Assembly (NCBI GenBank): GCA_963708325.1
Contig: OY970203.1
Coordinates: 62,001-126,000, forward strand
DNA from: G963708325 sp963708325
GTDB taxonomy: Bacteria > Actinomycetota > Thermoleophilia > Solirubrobacterales > 70-9
Length of the DNA: 64,000 bases
Direction of reading: 5' to 3'
Shown: piece after piece, positions 17,902 to 25,311 of the stretch
How the letters are laid out: each line of letters starts with the position of its first letter
Numbering within the stretch: position 1 is the first letter of the stretch
Position numbers and translations under genes: made by a program
Notes under the pieces: model-generated
Told to the model about the DNA's origin: nothing
Databases searched by the model: none
The model's input: the letters and a program-made list of their open reading frames with translations, nothing else

Positions 17902-17907
17902 ACAATA
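17902..17907 (-). promoter_or_regulatory. -10 box TATTGT upstream of pcrA
   Basis: TATTGT on the minus strand lies 9 bases before the GTG start of pcrA, with no ribosome binding site between. It is consistent with a leaderless or very short-leader transcript. Confidence 0.4.
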
Positions 17908-17947
17908 GCCACCGGCACGGGCGGGGCTTCGGCGCTGGCGAGGACGC

Positions 17948-18685
17948 TCAGCCGCCGGCCGACGAGCGCCCGCGCTTGGGCCGGAGCTCGCTCACCCGGG
18001 CCTCGGGTGCACCCTCGCCGGCGAGCGTGGCGAGGCGCTTCTCGAGCGTCGAGATCCGCTCCGACAGGTCCCTGATCGCGTCGGCGACGGGGTCGGGCAG
18101 GTGGATCCAGTCGGAGTCCGGGCCTTCCACCCTGCGCCCCTCCACCCGCACCGTGTGACCCGGGTTGCCGACCACGGTGGAGTTGGCGGGCACGTCGTCG
18201 ACGACGACGGTGTTGGCGCCGATCTTGGCCCCGTGCGAGACGCTGATCGGGCCCAGCAGCTTGGCCCCGGACCCGATCGTGACGTTGTCGCCCACGGTCG
18301 GGTGGCGCTTTCCGCGCGCGAAGCCGGTACCGCCCAGCGTCACGCCCTGATAGAGCGTGACGCGGTCGCCGATCTCGGCCGTCTCGCCGATCACGACCCC
18401 GGACCCGTGGTCGATGAAGAAGTCGTCCCCGATCAGGGCGGCCGGATGGATCTCGACTCCGGTGACGGCGCGGCTGGCGTAGGCGATCAGGTGCGGCGCC
18501 AGCGGCACGCCGGCGTCGTGGAGGCCGTGGGCGACGCGGTGGGCGAGGATCGCCTGCACGCCCGCCCAGCCGGTGAGGATCTCAACCGTGTCGGCGCCAC
18601 GGGCGGCCGGATCGCGGTCGCGCGCCGCTGCCACGTCGGCCCGCACCTCGCCAACGACCCGCCTCAGGGTGCCTAGGCCCAGCAT
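17948..18685 (-). CDS. cysE: serine O-acetyltransferase
   Basis: The 245-residue protein has the left-handed beta-helix hexapeptide repeats of SAT enzymes: GVEIHPAALIGDDFFIDHGSG with the catalytic His region, VVIGETAEIGDRVTLYQGVTLGG, and GAKLLGPISVSHGAKIGANTVV. It acetylates serine with acetyl-CoA, the first step of cysteine synthesis. The ATG at 18685 was preferred over a GTG further up because the longer form would overlap cysK. The C-terminal extension after the repeats (about 60 residues with a short coiled coil) is longer than in short SATs and lacks the C-terminal Ile that binds CysK in many enzymes. Confidence 0.93.
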   Translation of the reverse strand: MLGLGTLRRVVGEVRADVAAARDRDPAARGADTVEILTGWAGVQAILAHRVAHGLHDAGVPLAPHLIAYASRAVTGVEIHPAALIGDDFFIDHGSGVVIGETAEIGDRVTLYQGVTLGGTGFARGKRHPTVGDNVTIGSGAKLLGPISVSHGAKIGANTVVVDDVPANSTVVGNPGHTVRVEGRRVEGPDSDWIHLPDPVADAIRDLSERISTLEKRLATLAGEGAPEARVSELRPKRGRSSAGG

Positions 18686-18698
18686 GCGACAAGGGTAC

Positions 18699-19649
18699 TC
18701 ACCCGAAGAACGGCAGCGACATGTACCGCTCACCGCTGTCGGGCACGATCACGACGATCCGGCGTCCCGCCATCTGCGGCCGGCGCGCCAGCTCCACGGC
18801 GACGTGGATCGCGGCGCCGGCCGAGATCCCGGCGAGGATGCCCTCCCGCCTGGCGGCGGCGAGGGCGGTGTCGATCGCGGTCTCGTCGTCGACGGCGACC
18901 ACCTCGTCGATCAGCTCCAGGTCGAGCACCTCGGGGACGAAGCCGGCGCCGATCCCCTGGATCTTGTGCGGCCCCGGAGGCCCGCCCGACAGCACGGCGG
19001 ACCCTGCCGGCTCGACCGCGACGACGACGGCGTCGGGCCGCCGCTCCCGCAGCATCCTGCCGACGCCGGTGATCGTCCCGCCCGTGCCGACGCCGGCCAC
19101 CAGCGCGTCCACGCCGCCGTCGAGGTCGCGCCAGATCTCCTCGGCGGTGGTGCGGCGGTGAACCTCGGGGTTCGCCGGGTTGGTGAACTGCTGCGGCATG
19201 AAGGCTTCCCGCTCCTCGCTGATCCGCCGGGCGAGGTCGACCGCTTCGTCCATGCCGCCGAGCGAGGGCGTCTCGTGCACCTCGGCGCCGTAGGCGCGCA
19301 GCAGCGCCGCCCGCTCGCGGGTCATCCCCTCCGGCAGGGTGAGGACCAGCTCGTAGCCGCGGGCGGCACAAACCATCGCCAGCGCGATCCCGGTGTTGCC
19401 GCTGGTCGGCTCGACCACGACCGAGCGCCCCCGTTCGAGGCGACCCTCGGCCTCGGCGGCGTCGATCATCGCCACGCCGATGCGGTCCTTCACGGACCCG
19501 CCGGGGTTGAGGTACTCGAGCTTGGCGACCACCTCGGCCCCGAGCCCCGCCGCCAGCCTGGAGAGGGCGACGATCGGCGTGTTGCCGACCACCGTCGACG
19601 CCTCGGCGCCGATGCGCAGTGCGCCGCCGGCCTGCGACCCGGGGGACAT
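18699..19649 (-). CDS. cysK: O-acetylserine sulfhydrylase (cysteine synthase A)
   Basis: The 316-residue PLP enzyme has the catalytic K54 in LNPGGSVKDR, the substrate loop PTSGNTGIALAM, the phosphate-binding GVGTGGTITGVG and PDSGERYMS at the end. It makes cysteine from O-acetylserine and sulfide. It lies 13 bases before cysE on the same strand, the usual pairing for the two-step pathway. The ATG follows a TAGGTT box at 6 bases. The nearby Rrf2 regulator may control it. Confidence 0.96.
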   Translation of the reverse strand: MSPGSQAGGALRIGAEASTVVGNTPIVALSRLAAGLGAEVVAKLEYLNPGGSVKDRIGVAMIDAAEAEGRLERGRSVVVEPTSGNTGIALAMVCAARGYELVLTLPEGMTRERAALLRAYGAEVHETPSLGGMDEAVDLARRISEEREAFMPQQFTNPANPEVHRRTTAEEIWRDLDGGVDALVAGVGTGGTITGVGRMLRERRPDAVVVAVEPAGSAVLSGGPPGPHKIQGIGAGFVPEVLDLELIDEVVAVDDETAIDTALAAARREGILAGISAGAAIHVAVELARRPQMAGRRIVVIVPDSGERYMSLPFFG

Positions 19650-19655
19650 GCGGTC

Positions 19656-19661
19656 AACCTA
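19656..19661 (-). promoter_or_regulatory. -10 box TAGGTT of cysK-cysE, probable leaderless start
   Basis: TAGGTT on the minus strand ends 6 bases before the cysK ATG. There is no room for a ribosome binding site, so the transcript is probably leaderless. Confidence 0.5.
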
Positions 19662-19749
19662 CCCCACGTCAGGCGGCACCGCCGCGGACCCGAAGGGTGC
19701 GCCGCGGTCGATCTAGAATGCCGCCGCACCCGACGCGAGGGGAGGATCG

Positions 19750-20364
19750 TTGAGACGTCGAGGGCCCGCGCCCGCAGGTGCCGCGATCGTCGCGGCGGCG
19801 CTGGCGATGGCGGCATGCGGCGGCACGAGCGACTCGGCACGAGTGGACGCCGCGATCAGCGGGCTGCTGCAGAGCGGCGATCCGGCCGCGTGCACGCGCT
19901 ACGCGACCACCCGACTGCACGAGGAGCTCGAGGGCTTCCGCGGACGGGTGGCGGTAGAGCGCTGCAGGATCCACGCCGACGACCCCGGCGTCGCCGCCCG
20001 CTCGACGACGATCTCCGCGATCGCGATACGCGGCGACCGGGCCTCGGCCCACGTGCGAATCCGCGGCGGCACGCTGGGCGGGCAGGTGGTTGACGCGCGC
20101 CTCGTTCGCGCCGGGGACGGCTTCAAGGTCGATGCGCTCGCGGGGCTGAAGCTGCGGGGGACCCTGCTTCGCCGCTTCGAGGCGCGCTTCGCCCGCGGGG
20201 TGACGGAGTCCGGCAAGGTCACGGACGCCGAGGCCCGTTGCATCCTCGCGCGGATCGAGCCCGAGGTCACCGCCACCGAGGTCTCCGAGCTGGGACCGGG
20301 CGGCCTCCCGGCACCGCTCGCCGCGAGCGTTCGCCGCGCCACCGCGGCCTGCGTCCGTCCCTAG
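19750..20364 (+). CDS. putative lipoprotein of unknown function
   Basis: The 204-residue protein begins with a basic segment and a hydrophobic stretch ending LAMAACGG, a loose lipobox with the cysteine at residue 23. The remainder is a soluble domain with several charged helices and strands and a cysteine at about 160. The TTG start at 19750 is supported by GGAGG at 19741-19745, and TAGAAT at 19714-19719 is a plausible -10 box. It is divergent from cysK and convergent with the Rrf2 gene, whose end is three bases away. I do not recognise the family. Confidence 0.7.
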   Translation: MRRRGPAPAGAAIVAAALAMAACGGTSDSARVDAAISGLLQSGDPAACTRYATTRLHEELEGFRGRVAVERCRIHADDPGVAARSTTISAIAIRGDRASAHVRIRGGTLGGQVVDARLVRAGDGFKVDALAGLKLRGTLLRRFEARFARGVTESGKVTDAEARCILARIEPEVTATEVSELGPGGLPAPLAASVRRATAACVRP

Positions 20365-20367
20365 CTT

Positions 20368-20766
20368 CTAGATGTGGTAGGTCGGGGAGCCCTCGCGCTC
20401 GCTCTCGCGGCGGGCGACGTCGGCGATCGTCGCGGCCGAGAACACTCCGCGCAGCGCTCCCACCCCCTCCGCCCAGATCCCTCCCGCCTCGTCGGCCTCG
20501 CGGCCGACCGTGCCGTCCAGCGCCTGGACGACCTCAAGCACGGTCACGTCCGCAGCCGGGCGGGCGAGCGTGTAGCCGCCCTTCACGCCGCGCTGGCTGT
20601 CGAGCAGACCGGCCCGGCGAAGCGTGGCGAACAGCTGCTCGAGGAACTGGACGGGTATGTTGCGGCGCTCCGCGATCGCGCCGATCGGGACAGGCCTGCC
20701 GGGGCTGCGAGCGAGCTCCGCCAGGGCGAGCACCGCATACCGCGACTTCGAGGTCACCGAGATCAC
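20368..20766 (-). CDS. Rrf2-family transcriptional regulator without cluster cysteines
   Basis: The 132-residue protein has the Rrf2 winged helix (SKSRYAVLALAELA, then IGAIAERRNIPVQFLEQLFATLRRAGLL and GVKGGYTLARP). It contains no cysteine at all, so it cannot hold the Fe-S cluster of IscR, NsrR or RirA. That leaves a CymR-like type, which represses sulfur genes by sensing cysteine status through a CysK partner. Its nearness to cysK-cysE (one gene away) supports such a role, but that is inference. The GTG start at 20766 follows TAGAAA by 6 bases. Confidence 0.85.
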   Translation of the reverse strand: MISVTSKSRYAVLALAELARSPGRPVPIGAIAERRNIPVQFLEQLFATLRRAGLLDSQRGVKGGYTLARPAADVTVLEVVQALDGTVGREADEAGGIWAEGVGALRGVFSAATIADVARRESEREGSPTYHI

Positions 20767-20844
20767 CGACCCTTTCTACACCACCGCGCGGCTCCGATAC
20801 GATCGAGAAGGTCGGTCGTGGGGGCCGGCGAGAACGGAGAGCTG

Positions 20845-21468
20845 GTGAGCGATCGGGCGCGGTGCCTCGTAGTCGATCAACGACCTGTGGTTCGCCGCGG
20901 TGTGCGGGACGTCCTCCAGGACCGCTACGAGGTCGAGGAGGCGCCGCACCCGGCGGGCGCCGTGGATCTCGTCACAGACGACGCGCACATCGACGTCGTG
21001 ATCGTCGAGATGCGGCGGCCAAGCGTCGACACCGAGGTGCTCTCGGGACCGGCGACGATCCGGGCACTGCGCAACGCCCAGCCCGCCCTGGGGATCGTCG
21101 CCCACGGCGACCGCCCCGAGCGCGACGTCGCCGCCGAGGCCGTCGCGGCCGGGGCGGGCGCCTACGTGATCAAGACCTCGGCCACGGACCAGCTCGCGGT
21201 CGCCGTCGCCGCCGTGCTGGAGTCGAAGACGTTCATCGACCCGGCGGTCGTACCCCCCCGGCGCGGGACGCCCCGATCGATCACCAAGCGCCAGCGCCAG
21301 ATCCTGCAGCTGATGGCCGACGGGCAGTCGACGGCGCGAATCGCGCGCCGCCTCGAGCTCAGCTCGGAGACGGTGAAGACGCACACCAAGCACCTGCTCG
21401 CCCGGCTGAACGCCCGCGACCGCGCCCATGCCGTCGCGATCGCAATGCGCAACTCGCTGATCGAGTAG
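20845..21468 (+). CDS. atypical NarL/LuxR-type response regulator with Glu at the phospho-acceptor site
   Basis: The 207-residue protein has an N-terminal receiver-like domain and a C-terminal LuxR helix-turn-helix (ITKRQRQILQLMADGQSTARIA and a recognition helix SSETVKTHTKHLLARL). In the receiver, the usual acidic pair reads VDQ and the phospho-acceptor Asp is replaced by E55 in DVVIVEMRRP; the Lys of YVIKTSA is kept. It may therefore act without phosphorylation, or be locked in an active-like form (inference). The GTG at 20845 was chosen because GGAGAG lies about 7 bases before it. No sensor kinase is adjacent. Confidence 0.8.
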   Translation: MSDRARCLVVDQRPVVRRGVRDVLQDRYEVEEAPHPAGAVDLVTDDAHIDVVIVEMRRPSVDTEVLSGPATIRALRNAQPALGIVAHGDRPERDVAAEAVAAGAGAYVIKTSATDQLAVAVAAVLESKTFIDPAVVPPRRGTPRSITKRQRQILQLMADGQSTARIARRLELSSETVKTHTKHLLARLNARDRAHAVAIAMRNSLIE

Positions 21469-21490
21469 GCGGCGTCACCGCCTCCGCGGT

Positions 21491-22588
21491 CTAGATCCAG
21501 CCCTTCTCGCGGGCCGTGAGAACTGCCTGGGCCCGATCGACCGCGCCGATCTTGGCGTAGACGTTGTGCAGGTGGGTTCGCACGGTGCTGACCGAGAGCG
21601 ACATCTCGTGGGCGATCTGCTTGTAGACCTTCCCCTCGGCGAGGCGGCGCAGCACGTCCACCTCGCGGCCCGACAGCGGGCAGGGCTCCGTCGGTCGCTG
21701 GCGGTCGCGGCCCGCATAGGGAAACTCGTGGAGCATCGTACGCAGCTGGACGGCGCTGACCCCGCAGGCCTTCGCCGCCGCGGAGAGGCGATCGCCGCCG
21801 ATCGCGCCGCTGGTGCCGTAATGGGCCAGCATGTCGGCGAGGCGAATCACCGCGGCCATCCCCTGGGCGTCGTCGGCGTGGTGGCGCTCGATCGCGCGGG
21901 CCACCGGCGAGGGGAGGTCCCAACGCCTGGCGAGCACGCCGCCGACGAGGGCATGGTCGACGCCGAGCTCGCGCCGCTCCACCTGCAGCCGCTGCTCCGG
22001 CGTCAGCACCGCCGGGTCGAGCCGCTCGCGGTAGCCGGGATAGAGCCGGCCGAGGACGAGACGGCCGACGTCGTGCAGCATCGCCGCCACGGTGAGCTCG
22101 TCGCGCTGGCCCAGGTCGGCCTCCTCGGCGATCCGGTGGGCGGCCCGCTCGGTCGACAGGGCGTGGAGCCGGAACGCCTCCGGGGTGGGCTCCCAGCCGT
22201 GACCGCGTTCGAGGAAATCGATGCTTGGCACCGCTCGGGCGAGCGCCTCCACGCCGGCCGGGCTGATCAGCTCGACCGCCTCCGGGACGGTGGCGACACG
22301 GGAGCTGCCCTTCTTGCGGCGCCGGTTGGCGAAGCGCAGCACGGCGATGACCAGGGCGACGTCTCCCTCGATCGCGTCCACGATCTCGGCCGGCTCGGGG
22401 TCAGTGGCGCCGGCAAGCTCGGTGACCCGGTCCCGCGCAATCGCCAGAGCCGGAAACTGGTCGACCGCCTCGAACGCGGCGGCGAGGCGATTTGCGTGGC
22501 TGCCCGCGTGCTGCGGGCGCGTGTCGGCGCGGCCGACCGCGGTTCCGGTCTTGCCGCTGCTCTTCGATGTGCGCGTAGAGGTAGCCAC
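21491..22588 (-). CDS. HDOD-domain protein fused to a LuxR helix-turn-helix
   Basis: The 365-residue protein has a disordered basic N terminus, then an HDOD region (residues about 35-290) with FPALAIARDRVTELA, IEGDVALVIAVLRFANR and VPEAVELISPAGV. A complete HD pair lies at H172-D173 (AAMLHDVGRL), with IERHHAD further on. Residues about 300-365 form a LuxR-type DNA-binding domain (PLSGREVDVLRRLAEGK and SVSTVRTHLHNVYAKIG). The combination suggests a transcription factor whose sensory part is an HD/HDOD module, perhaps nucleotide-responsive. It lies three bases after gltX on the same strand. Confidence 0.85.
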   Translation of the reverse strand: MATSTRTSKSSGKTGTAVGRADTRPQHAGSHANRLAAAFEAVDQFPALAIARDRVTELAGATDPEPAEIVDAIEGDVALVIAVLRFANRRRKKGSSRVATVPEAVELISPAGVEALARAVPSIDFLERGHGWEPTPEAFRLHALSTERAAHRIAEEADLGQRDELTVAAMLHDVGRLVLGRLYPGYRERLDPAVLTPEQRLQVERRELGVDHALVGGVLARRWDLPSPVARAIERHHADDAQGMAAVIRLADMLAHYGTSGAIGGDRLSAAAKACGVSAVQLRTMLHEFPYAGRDRQRPTEPCPLSGREVDVLRRLAEGKVYKQIAHEMSLSVSTVRTHLHNVYAKIGAVDRAQAVLTAREKGWI

Positions 22589-22591
22589 GGA

Positions 22592-23998
22592 TCACCCTTC
22601 TCCGGCCCTTGTTTCATCGGCATCCGGGCGCGGATTTCTTAGCGCGCGCATGCGCTCGAGCGCGGCATCGATTCGCGCGAGCGACCGCTCCCGCCCGAGC
22701 ACGGACAGCGACTCGAAGATGCCGGGTGACACGGTGGTGCCCGTGATCGCCACGCGGATCGGCTGAAAGACGTCCTTCGGCTTCACCCGGAGCCGGTCGA
22801 TCAGCTCGCGCAGCGCGCGCTCGATCGGGTCGCGCTGAAACGGCTCGGTCGCCTCGAGCGCAGCGCGCGCCGCCTCCAGTCGCGGCAGGGCCTCGGGGGT
22901 CATCACCCGCTCCCACGCGGCCTCGTCGGGCTCGGGCTCGCCGAGCAGGAAGCCGATCAGGGCTGGCAGCTCGGCGAGCGTCTGGGCCTTCTCCTGAGCG
23001 ATCTCGCATGCCGCGCGGAGGTCGGCGCCGGGCTCGACGCCGAGATGCGGCGCGACCGCGGCGACGTAGTCGTCCAGCGGCATCTCGCGCATGAACCGGC
23101 CGTTCATCCAGCGCAGCTTCGCCTCGTCGAAGATCGCCGACGAGCGTCCCACACGGGCGAGGTCGAAGCGCTCGACGAGCTCGTCGGTGCTCATCAGCGT
23201 GGTGTCGTCCTCGGTCCCCCAGCCGAGCAACGCCAGGTAGTTGCGGACGGCCGCCGGCAGGTACCCGGCCTCCCGCAGGGCCTGGACCGAGTCGGCGCCG
23301 TGGCGCTTGGAGAGCTTGCGCCCGTCGGGGCCGTGGAGCAGCGGAAGGTGGGCGTAGCGGGGGGGCCGGGCGCCGAGAGCCTCGAGCACGAGCAGCTGTT
23401 TCGGCGTGTTGGAGAGGTGATCGTCGCCGCGGATCACGTCGGTGATGCCCATCTCGTGGTCGTCCACGGCGACGGCGAAGTTGTAGAGCACACTGCCGTC
23501 GCCGCGGGCGATCACGGGGTCGTCCTGGAGCCGATTCTCGAACGACACCTCCCCGCGGATCACGTCCTCGACCACGGTGGCCCCCTCGTCGGGCACCCTC
23601 AGGCGGATCGCCGCCCCCGGCTGCTCTCGGGCCACGCCGCGGTAGCCGGCGCCGCCGTGCTCCTGCTTCCACCTGCGCACGTCCTCGGCCGTGGCCGGGT
23701 CGGGGTACGCATGCCCGGCGGCGACCAGCTCACGGACGCGCTCCGCGTGGCGGTCGGCGCGATCGCGCTGGCTGTGCGGTCCCTCGTCCCAGTCGAGCTC
23801 CAGCCAGCGAAGTGCGTCGAGTATCGCCTCGACGTTCTCCGGCGTGGAGCGCTCGCGATCGGTGTCCTCGATCCGCAGCACCAGCGTCCCGCCGGAGCGG
23901 CGCGCCCACAGCCAGTTGTACAGTGCCGTGCGGGCGCCCCCGATGTGGAGCGTTCCCGTCGGCGACGGGGCGAAGCGGACACGCATCTGGCGGCTCAT
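22592..23998 (-). CDS. gltX: glutamyl-tRNA synthetase
   Basis: The 468-residue class I synthetase has the HIGH motif as TLHIGGARTAL near residue 17 and the KMSKS motif as KLSKRHG near residue 230, with LRIEDTDRERS between. It charges tRNA(Glu). Since the window also encodes GatCAB, it is likely non-discriminating and also makes Glu-tRNA(Gln) for amidation. The C-terminal anticodon-binding domain is present. The ATG at 23998 is only two bases from the GTG of the divergent nfo gene; an ATG at 23986 (MRVRFAPSPTG) is an alternative start. Confidence 0.96.
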   Translation of the reverse strand: MSRQMRVRFAPSPTGTLHIGGARTALYNWLWARRSGGTLVLRIEDTDRERSTPENVEAILDALRWLELDWDEGPHSQRDRADRHAERVRELVAAGHAYPDPATAEDVRRWKQEHGGAGYRGVAREQPGAAIRLRVPDEGATVVEDVIRGEVSFENRLQDDPVIARGDGSVLYNFAVAVDDHEMGITDVIRGDDHLSNTPKQLLVLEALGARPPRYAHLPLLHGPDGRKLSKRHGADSVQALREAGYLPAAVRNYLALLGWGTEDDTTLMSTDELVERFDLARVGRSSAIFDEAKLRWMNGRFMREMPLDDYVAAVAPHLGVEPGADLRAACEIAQEKAQTLAELPALIGFLLGEPEPDEAAWERVMTPEALPRLEAARAALEATEPFQRDPIERALRELIDRLRVKPKDVFQPIRVAITGTTVSPGIFESLSVLGRERSLARIDAALERMRALRNPRPDADETRAGEG

Positions 23999-24000
23999 CG

Positions 24001-24867
24001 GTGCTGATCGGAGCGCATGTTTCCACAGCCGGAGGACTCCCCACGGCCGTCGAGCGGGGCGTCGAGCGCGGCTGCGACTCGATCCAGATCTTCAACCAGA
24101 GCCCCCGCACGTGGCGACCCACCCGCTACGGGCCCGACGACCACGCCGCCTTCCGCGAGGCGTTCGAGGGATCGCGGCTCGGCTCCGTGGTGATCCATGC
24201 CAGCTACCTGATCAACTGCGCCAATCCCGAGCGCGAGATCCGGGCCAAGTCGCTGAACTCCCTCGTCCACGCCCTGCGGCTGGGCGACGGGATCGCCGCC
24301 GACGGCGTCATCCTCCACGCGGGCTCAAAGCGCAAGGACCCCCACGCCCGCGCCATCGCCCGCGCGGGGAAGCTGGTCGGCCGCGCCCTCGCCCAGTCCG
24401 AGAGCTGCCCGATCCTCTTCGAGAACACGGCCGGGACGACCGGGCCGCTCGGCCGCGACTTCGGCGAGCTGTCGCAGCTGATCGAAGCCGCCGGGGCCGG
24501 CGACCGGGTCGGAGCCTGCCTCGACTGCTGCCACCTGCTCGCCTCCGGCTTCGAGATCCGCACCGTCGAGGCGCTCGCCGGTGTCGTCGACGAGTTCGAC
24601 GCCACGGTCGGGCTTGACCGCCTGCGCGCCCTGCACGTCAACGACTCCGCGATGCCGCTCGGGTCGAACCGCGACCGCCACGCCAACCTGCCCGACGGCG
24701 AGCTGGGCCGCGACGGCCTCGCCGCATTTCTCTCCGAGCCGCGCTTCGAAGGGCTGCCGGCGATCCTCGAGGTGCCCGGGCCCGACCGGCGCGGCCCCGA
24801 CCGGCGCCAGGTGCAGATCGCAAGGCGCCTGCGCAGGCGCGGCCTCGAGATGCGGGCGAGGGCCTGA
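24001..24867 (+). CDS. nfo: deoxyribonuclease IV (AP endonuclease)
   Basis: The 288-residue TIM-barrel protein has the endonuclease IV zinc ligand pattern: LIGAHVSTAGG at the start, VVIHASYLINCA, LFENTAGTTG, CLDCCHLLASG, LHVNDSAMPLGSNRDRHANL and a final LEVPGPDR. It cuts DNA 5' of abasic sites in base excision repair using three zinc ions. The GTG at 24001 fits the family's N terminus exactly (V-LIGAHVS), so the start is fairly sure even though it leaves only two bases to the divergent gltX start. Confidence 0.93.
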   Translation: MLIGAHVSTAGGLPTAVERGVERGCDSIQIFNQSPRTWRPTRYGPDDHAAFREAFEGSRLGSVVIHASYLINCANPEREIRAKSLNSLVHALRLGDGIAADGVILHAGSKRKDPHARAIARAGKLVGRALAQSESCPILFENTAGTTGPLGRDFGELSQLIEAAGAGDRVGACLDCCHLLASGFEIRTVEALAGVVDEFDATVGLDRLRALHVNDSAMPLGSNRDRHANLPDGELGRDGLAAFLSEPRFEGLPAILEVPGPDRRGPDRRQVQIARRLRRRGLEMRARA

Positions 24868-24879
24868 ATCCCGCCCGCG

Positions 24880-25266
24880 CTACGTGAGCGCGTTGCGCAG
24901 GTCGAAGACCCGAACCTCGTCCGCGCAGTCGAAGAAGCGGGGGTTGACGCAGTCGTAGGCGGGGCCGGCGCCCTCGTAGGCGCGCTCGACGCTGAACTGG
25001 CACTGGGGCAACGGGTCGCCGGTCATCTTCAAGCCGCCGAGCACCCCCCGACCCGCTTCGACCACGTCGAGGTCCACCTCTCCCTTGAAGACCTTGTTCA
25101 TGCAGCCGACGAAGCTGCGGCCGGAGAGCTCGTCGACGTAGCTGTAGAGGTACGCGCAGCGCAGCTGGACGCAGCCCCACGGGTCCACCAGCTTGTCGCA
25201 GAAGGACCGACAGCGCCGGCATTCGCCGGACTTCGCCGCTGCCTCTCCTCTCTGGGTCAGCGCCAT
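24880..25266 (-). CDS. cysteine-rich hypothetical protein
   Basis: The 128-residue protein contains nine cysteines: ECRRC and FC near the N terminus, WGC and LRC, VGC, PQC, YDC and FDC. This suggests metal binding or disulfides. No signal peptide or membrane helix is seen, so it is probably cytosolic. The ATG at 25266 follows TAGACT by 6 bases, consistent with a leaderless message. It lies downstream of dnaE on the same strand and is convergent with nfo. I do not recognise the family. Confidence 0.7.
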   Translation of the reverse strand: MALTQRGEAAAKSGECRRCRSFCDKLVDPWGCVQLRCAYLYSYVDELSGRSFVGCMNKVFKGEVDLDVVEAGRGVLGGLKMTGDPLPQCQFSVERAYEGAGPAYDCVNPRFFDCADEVRVFDLRNALT

Positions 25267-25272
25267 GTGTGG

Positions 25273-25278
25273 AGTCTA
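25273..25278 (-). promoter_or_regulatory. -10 box TAGACT, probable leaderless start
   Basis: TAGACT on the minus strand ends 6 bases before the ATG at 25266. There is no ribosome binding site between. Confidence 0.5.
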
Positions 25279-25311
25279 GTTGGGTCGGATGGCGCCGCGG
25301 GGGCGGCGCCG

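Noticed and set aside
15541..18075. An 844-residue plus-strand frame opposite pcrA.
   Set aside because: It is antisense to a complete helicase gene and has no recognisable motif.
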